Below the pieces are notes generated by a model. The model had not been told where the DNA came from, searched no databases, and saw nothing but the letters and a program-made list of their open reading frames with translations. Shown in pieces: positions 59,414 to 64,000 of a stretch of DNA of 64,000 bases (positions are counted from its first letter, which is position 1; every line of letters starts with the position of its first letter). Source of the stretch: Bermanella sp040371755 (GTDB lineage Bacteria > Pseudomonadota > Gammaproteobacteria > Pseudomonadales > Oceanobacteraceae); NCBI RefSeq assembly GCF_040371755.1, contig NZ_BAABWE010000005.1:124001-188000 (forward strand). The letters run 5' to 3'. Both the position numbers and the translations under genes were made by a program.

Positions 59414-62400
59414 ATGCTCAAATTGTATCAGTCAAATAAAGTGGAGCGATTGTTAGCTCAGCTGATCAAGCTTCTGCTTGAGCGTGATGTGGCACCACTT
59501 GAGCAAGATATCATAGTGGTCGAAAACCCAGGTCTGGCTCATTGGTTAAAAATGCAACTGGCCCATAGTTTGGGCATAGCTGCGAATATCGAATTTCCCA
59601 TGCCTTCTCGGTTTTTATGGCAAATCCAGCGCAACCTGATGCCGGATATTGCCAATGAAAGCGTATTCACCAAAGCCAGTCTTACGTGGTTGATTCTAGA
59701 GGGTTTAGAAGACCAAGCCTTAATGCAGCAAGATGAATTTGCGTTGCTGCGTCACTATCTTCAAGGCCATGATTCAGATTCAGAGAATGAACAGGCCCTC
59801 AGAGCATACCGTTTAGCCAGTACCATTGCCGATTTATATGACCAATATTTAGTGCATCGTCCAGATTGGATCGAACAATGGCAAGCCAAAACCTTTGAAA
59901 TAGACGGCAAGCCGCTTGCCGATCAAGCTTGGCAGGGGATTTTTTGGCATTACCTGATTGAAAAAGTAAAAAGCAAAGGTTTGTCTGAGCGTCATCGTGC
60001 GAACTTGGTCAGTGACTTTTTGCAAGAATTAGAAAGCACCCAGAAAGCACAACTACCTAAACGCGTTATCTTCTTTGGTTTTACCTCTTTACCCAAGCAG
60101 CAGGTTGAAGCCATTAGTTTACTGGCTTCAAAAGTAAATGTGCATTTACTCACGCCAAATCCTTGTGAATATTATTGGGGGGATGTGGTCAGTGAAACCA
60201 TGCAAGCAAAGCTGCGAGCGCGAAAAATTGAACTGCCAATGGCTGATGCCGGTAACGACTTGTTAGCTTCATTAGGAAAACTTGGGCAAGATTTTCAGCG
60301 TTTGTTAATGGAAGTGGGTGAGATAGAAGATGTGCCATTATTTTTAGAATCTCACGCTACACATGCTTTAGCGCACATTCAAAACCAAATCCTAAAATTA
60401 CAGCAACCTACATCACCCATAAAAATAGACGATGACAACAGTCTAAAAGTAGTGGGCTGCCATAGCCCTATGCGTGAAATTGAAGTGTTGCATGATCATT
60501 TATTAGATATTTTTGAAACCACAGACCTTACTGCGCAGGATGTTGTGGTGATGATTCCTGATGTGGCCAGTTATGCACCGTTTATAGATGCGGTGTTTAA
60601 TGCGCAACCGGCTCACATGCGCATTCCGTATTCTGTATCGGATCGACCTTTACAGGCGGAGCATCCTATTTTAAATGGTGTACAACTATTATTGAGCATG
60701 CCCCAATCACGCATGCCGTTTTCTGATGTCATTACGTTGTTGGAAATTCCGGCGGTTTATCGCCAATATGAATTACAAGAAACACATCTAGCGCCACTTA
60801 AGCAATGGCTGGTGGCTGCTGGTGTACGCTGGGGATTTGATGGTCAAACCCGTGAGGGCATGGGGTTACCCCAGTGGCAACAAAATACGTGGTTGTATGG
60901 ATTTAAGCGATTACTAATGGGATATGCAGCTCAAAGTACCCAACCTATTTTGGGTATTGTTCCTGTGGAAAACGTGGAAGGATTAGACGCCGCTATTTTA
61001 GGGCCGCTGATACAGTTTGTGAATGACCTGCATCACTATGCACAAGCATCACAGCAGTCACGCCATTGTGATGAGTGGTCGCCATTTTTTAGTCAATGGT
61101 TGCAACATTTTTTACAACCGAATGATGAAGAACAAAGCATAATCGAGCACGTTTACGAAACCTTAGAAAACTGGGTAGAAAGCGTTCAAGCGGTTCATTA
61201 TTCACAAACCATACCTTACGAAATTTTCAGCGATTCCATTAAGCAAGGCTTGCAAAAAAGCAATGGCTCGCAACACTTTATGGTCGGGAAAGTAAATTTT
61301 TGTACCTTACTTCCAATGCGAAGTATTCCTTTTAAAATGGTGGCGGTATTAGGATTAAATGACAGTGAATATCCAAGAAGTGTCATTCCAAATAGTTTAG
61401 ATTTAATGAGTAAACAGCACAGGCTTGGTGACAGAAGTCGACGCAATGAAGACCGTTACTTATTTTTAGAGGCCATTTTATCTGCCCGTGAATTCTTGTG
61501 GTTAAGCTATCGCAGTAAAAGCCAACAAAACGACGAACCCTTAACACCTTCAGTGGTGTTAGCTGAATTTTTAGATTACATCCATCAAGGGGATTCACCG
61601 TTAGACCTAGTGCAACAACACCCATTACAGCCATTTAACCCTCAGTATTACAATGACGCTTCGGATTTATTTAGTTTTAATCAAGATTGGTTGTCTGCCA
61701 TAGAGTCATCAGCACCAGCTTTGCATCATACAAACAATACAATACAGTTGCCCTCTAAGACTGATCCGCAAGATGATATTTTATTAGAGCAACTTATTCG
61801 CTTTTATCAGCATCCGACAAAATATTATTTAAACCAAGTGCTTAACATTAACCTGCACCAATATTTTGATGAACTGATTGATCATGAACCGTTTATATTA
61901 GATGGTTTAGAGCAATTTAAAATCAAGCAAAGTATTTTAAATGACGTGGTGCATAAAACGGGTAATAGCCTAGCGAAAACAGAAGGGCTTTTGGCTTTTG
62001 GCGAAATCGGGCAGCAACATCTACAAGGACTGCAACAACAGTTAGAGCCCATGATTCATCAATATCATGATTACCAATCTCACAGTCCCATCTCACCAAT
62101 TGAAATAAATGTAGGTTTTAGTGCAGGTTTGCCACGTTTGTTCGGCTGGCAATATCAAATTTTTGATCAATACCATATTGTGCTGGTGCCTAGTGGCTTT
62201 AAAGCCAAACATTTGATTGCTTTGTTAATTGAACAGGCCAGTTTAAGTGCCATGGGTTTACAAAAGCACAGTCGTTTAATATGCCAAGATCAGATTGTTC
62301 AGGTAAAACCTATGGCTATGCAAATCGCTAAAGATTACTTACAGCAATTAGTTGAGGTATTTATCAAAGGTCAAAGTCAGCCTTTACCCTTGCTCATTGA

Positions 62401-62650
62401 AACCGCATGGCAATTGAAGGCACCCATTAGTAGTCGTAGTAAAAAAACACCAGAAGACTTAGCTTTTGAAAAATTTATAGGCAGCCAAGGCAGTTCCGCT
62501 TGGGGTTATGCAGGAGAGCGGGATGATATTCATGTTCAACGATGTATTGAAGATTTAAATGAAATTCCAGCACAAACTCTGCAACTGAGTCATAGTTTAT
62601 TTGATGTTTGGTTGAATAATGAGCTGATTGAAATGGAGGCCTTATCATGA
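59414..62650 (+). CDS. recC: Exodeoxyribonuclease V subunit gamma RecC
   Basis: 1078 aa, close to the family's usual length. RecC of the RecBCD helicase-nuclease, which processes DNA ends and recognises Chi. Motifs include VVENPGLAHWLKMQLAHSLG (about 36-55), FPMPSRFLWQIQRNL, RVIFFGFTSLPKQQ, VMIPDVASYAPFIDAVF, VLGLNDSEYPRS and the late SSAWGYAGERDDIHVQRC. The helicase motifs are degenerate, as expected for RecC. It overlaps recB (ATGA). Upstream (59262-59413) is AT-rich without a recognised promoter. Confidence 0.96.
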   Translation: MLKLYQSNKVERLLAQLIKLLLERDVAPLEQDIIVVENPGLAHWLKMQLAHSLGIAANIEFPMPSRFLWQIQRNLMPDIANESVFTKASLTWLILEGLEDQALMQQDEFALLRHYLQGHDSDSENEQALRAYRLASTIADLYDQYLVHRPDWIEQWQAKTFEIDGKPLADQAWQGIFWHYLIEKVKSKGLSERHRANLVSDFLQELESTQKAQLPKRVIFFGFTSLPKQQVEAISLLASKVNVHLLTPNPCEYYWGDVVSETMQAKLRARKIELPMADAGNDLLASLGKLGQDFQRLLMEVGEIEDVPLFLESHATHALAHIQNQILKLQQPTSPIKIDDDNSLKVVGCHSPMREIEVLHDHLLDIFETTDLTAQDVVVMIPDVASYAPFIDAVFNAQPAHMRIPYSVSDRPLQAEHPILNGVQLLLSMPQSRMPFSDVITLLEIPAVYRQYELQETHLAPLKQWLVAAGVRWGFDGQTREGMGLPQWQQNTWLYGFKRLLMGYAAQSTQPILGIVPVENVEGLDAAILGPLIQFVNDLHHYAQASQQSRHCDEWSPFFSQWLQHFLQPNDEEQSIIEHVYETLENWVESVQAVHYSQTIPYEIFSDSIKQGLQKSNGSQHFMVGKVNFCTLLPMRSIPFKMVAVLGLNDSEYPRSVIPNSLDLMSKQHRLGDRSRRNEDRYLFLEAILSAREFLWLSYRSKSQQNDEPLTPSVVLAEFLDYIHQGDSPLDLVQQHPLQPFNPQYYNDASDLFSFNQDWLSAIESSAPALHHTNNTIQLPSKTDPQDDILLEQLIRFYQHPTKYYLNQVLNINLHQYFDELIDHEPFILDGLEQFKIKQSILNDVVHKTGNSLAKTEGLLAFGEIGQQHLQGLQQQLEPMIHQYHDYQSHSPISPIEINVGFSAGLPRLFGWQYQIFDQYHIVLVPSGFKAKHLIALLIEQASLSAMGLQKHSRLICQDQIVQVKPMAMQIAKDYLQQLVEVFIKGQSQPLPLLIETAWQLKAPISSRSKKTPEDLAFEKFIGSQGSSAWGYAGERDDIHVQRCIEDLNEIPAQTLQLSHSLFDVWLNNELIEMEALS

Positions 62651-64000
62651 GTGATTCTCAAGGGTTAACCATGCAGCCATTACATGTTGCAAGAGTGCCT
62701 CTTAGTGGTATTTCCCTGATTGAAGCCAGTGCAGGTACAGGTAAAACCTATACCATAACCGGTTTGTATTTACGCTTGGTATTAGGTCATGGCTGTGAGC
62801 CATTATCCCCTGAAAATATTTTGGTAGTAACCTTTACTCGGGCGGCAACTGAAGAGTTACGCAACCGTATTCGAACTCGTTTACGTCAAGCCTATATGGC
62901 GTTAAGTGATCAAGCAGAGGATGACTTAATCAGCGAAATCAAAGCTAAATTAGGCGATACAGAGCAAGCTAAACAACGTTTAAAAGATGCTCAGCAACTT
63001 ATGGATTTAGCGGCTATCTATACCATTCATGGTTTTGCTCAGCGCTTATTAAGACAAAATTCAGTGGAAACTGGTTTGAATGGTGAATTTGAATTAATTC
63101 TGGATGAAAGTCCGTTACTTGAGCAAGCCATACATGATGTTTGGCGTAATGAAGTGTATCCGTTAACCGGTGCTGAGCTGCAATTGATATTGGGGCAGTG
63201 GCCAAGCCCAGACGTATTACTGCAAAGTTTAAGGCCGCTTATTTATAAGCAAGTGAGGTTCCACTTAGGCGAGCCTCAGGGTGAGATAACTCACTGTCAG
63301 CAAATGGTCAGTGATGCACTTCATGATTTTTTAGAACCATGGCAAATGCATGGACAAAACTTTGTTCAAGATCTTAAATCTCATCCAAAAGCCAATGGCA
63401 CGTTTGTAAAGGGCTTGGATAAAAAAGTGGCCAATATTGAGGCGTATGTAAATGGTAAACTTAAATTAAAGACCAGTGATGTGATCAGTGCTTTTCAAAG
63501 TTTATCACCTAATGGTTTATTAAAATCGGTTAAAAAAGGCGGGGAGCCAATTGAACACGAATTAAGTTTAAAATGTGAAACCCTAGCCAATGTATTAGAA
63601 GCCTTTGAACAAGCCAAAGTTTTTGCAGTAAGAGAAAAGCGTGTTTCGTTATTAAATGTATTACGTGAACGTTTGCAACAATTGAAACAACAGAAGCAAA
63701 TATTATCCACTGATGATTTACTTTCACAAGTAAATGTCAGTTTACAAGGGGCTAATCAACAACGTTTGATACAGCATATTCGCCAGCAATATCCTGTGGC
63801 TATGGTGGATGAATTCCAAGATACCGATCACGATCAATACCAAGTCTTTTATCAAGTGTATTCCAGCACATTACTAGAGCTCGAAAAACAACATGCTTTG
63901 TTTATGATAGGCGACCCTAAACAGGCTATATATAAATTCCGTGGTGCGGATATTTTCACTTATATTCAAGCTAAACAACAAGTGGATGCACAGTACACTC
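62647..64000 (+). CDS. recB: Exodeoxyribonuclease V subunit beta RecB (3' partial)
   Basis: The frame starts at ATG 62647, overlapping the recC TGA, and stays open to the window end (about 451 residues seen of a protein normally near 1200). SF1 helicase motifs are clear: Walker A EASAGTGKTYTI (Lys33), motif Ia VVTFTRAATEELRNRI, IYTIHGFAQRLL, motif II VDEFQDTD and motif III MIGDPKQAIYKFRGADI. The C-terminal nuclease domain lies beyond the window. A recD gene may follow. Confidence 0.97.
   Translation, partial: MSDSQGLTMQPLHVARVPLSGISLIEASAGTGKTYTITGLYLRLVLGHGCEPLSPENILVVTFTRAATEELRNRIRTRLRQAYMALSDQAEDDLISEIKAKLGDTEQAKQRLKDAQQLMDLAAIYTIHGFAQRLLRQNSVETGLNGEFELILDESPLLEQAIHDVWRNEVYPLTGAELQLILGQWPSPDVLLQSLRPLIYKQVRFHLGEPQGEITHCQQMVSDALHDFLEPWQMHGQNFVQDLKSHPKANGTFVKGLDKKVANIEAYVNGKLKLKTSDVISAFQSLSPNGLLKSVKKGGEPIEHELSLKCETLANVLEAFEQAKVFAVREKRVSLLNVLRERLQQLKQQKQILSTDDLLSQVNVSLQGANQQRLIQHIRQQYPVAMVDEFQDTDHDQYQVFYQVYSSTLLELEKQHALFMIGDPKQAIYKFRGADIFTYIQAKQQVDAQYT

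Overview
The window comes from a polarly or singly flagellated marine gammaproteobacterium of the Oceanospirillales type. This is an inference from the low-to-moderate GC of the flagellar half, the order cheV-cheR-flgBCDE-flgFGHI-flgJKL, sigma-54 and sigma-28 flagellar promoters, and a giant flagellin of the kind reported in Bermanella and Oleibacter. No rRNA, tRNA, CRISPR array or intact insertion sequence was seen.

Region 1 (1-16585) is chemotaxis and rod/hook assembly: the end of cheV, cheR, then flgB to flgL on the plus strand. Sigma-54 (-24/-12) promoters precede flgB, flgF and flgJ. Recurrent TTGCCG/CGGCAA elements lie in the same gaps. FlgE (1247 aa) and FlgK (992 aa) are far larger than usual.

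Region 2 (16604-28434) is a flagellin glycosylation locus. A tightly overlapping operon, pseB-hisH-hisF-pseA-methyltransferase-pseC-pseF-pseG/H-pseI, has a probable sigma-54 promoter. Its content predicts a CMP-pseudaminic acid, probably the acetamidino form. A decayed zinc-ribbon gene follows. On the minus strand come a Maf-type flagellin glycosyltransferase (DUF115) with its own sigma-54 promoter and a glycosyltransferase-like partner.

Region 3 (28756-37145) holds a giant flagellin (1195 aa), flaG and a giant filament cap FliD (1317 aa). Sigma-28 promoters precede fliC and fliD. FlgE, FlgK, FliC and FliD all appear enlarged by insertion of similar modules of about 80-100 residues, so the hook, junction, filament and cap seem to have grown together. 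fliS is not next to fliD.

Region 4 (37164-50360) is accessory: a DUF885 metallopeptidase, a luciferase-like monooxygenase, exported proteins, and two AraC regulators each beside an AhpD-like protein. It continues with a frameshifted DoxX gene preceded by a G9 tract, three TetR-like palindromes, a HipBA-like pair whose antitoxin carries two HTH domains, a degraded copy of the gcvP 3' end, and a YhfG/Fic pair in which fic has a stop at codon 4.

Region 5 (50361-64000) is core metabolism and repair. The glycine cleavage genes gcvT and gcvH are separated from gcvP by an APC permease and an orphan PilJ/NarX-type sensor. Then come an HCCA-isomerase-like DsbA-family protein, a zinc-ribbon methyltransferase, an Hpt protein, recC and the start of recB, which runs off the window.
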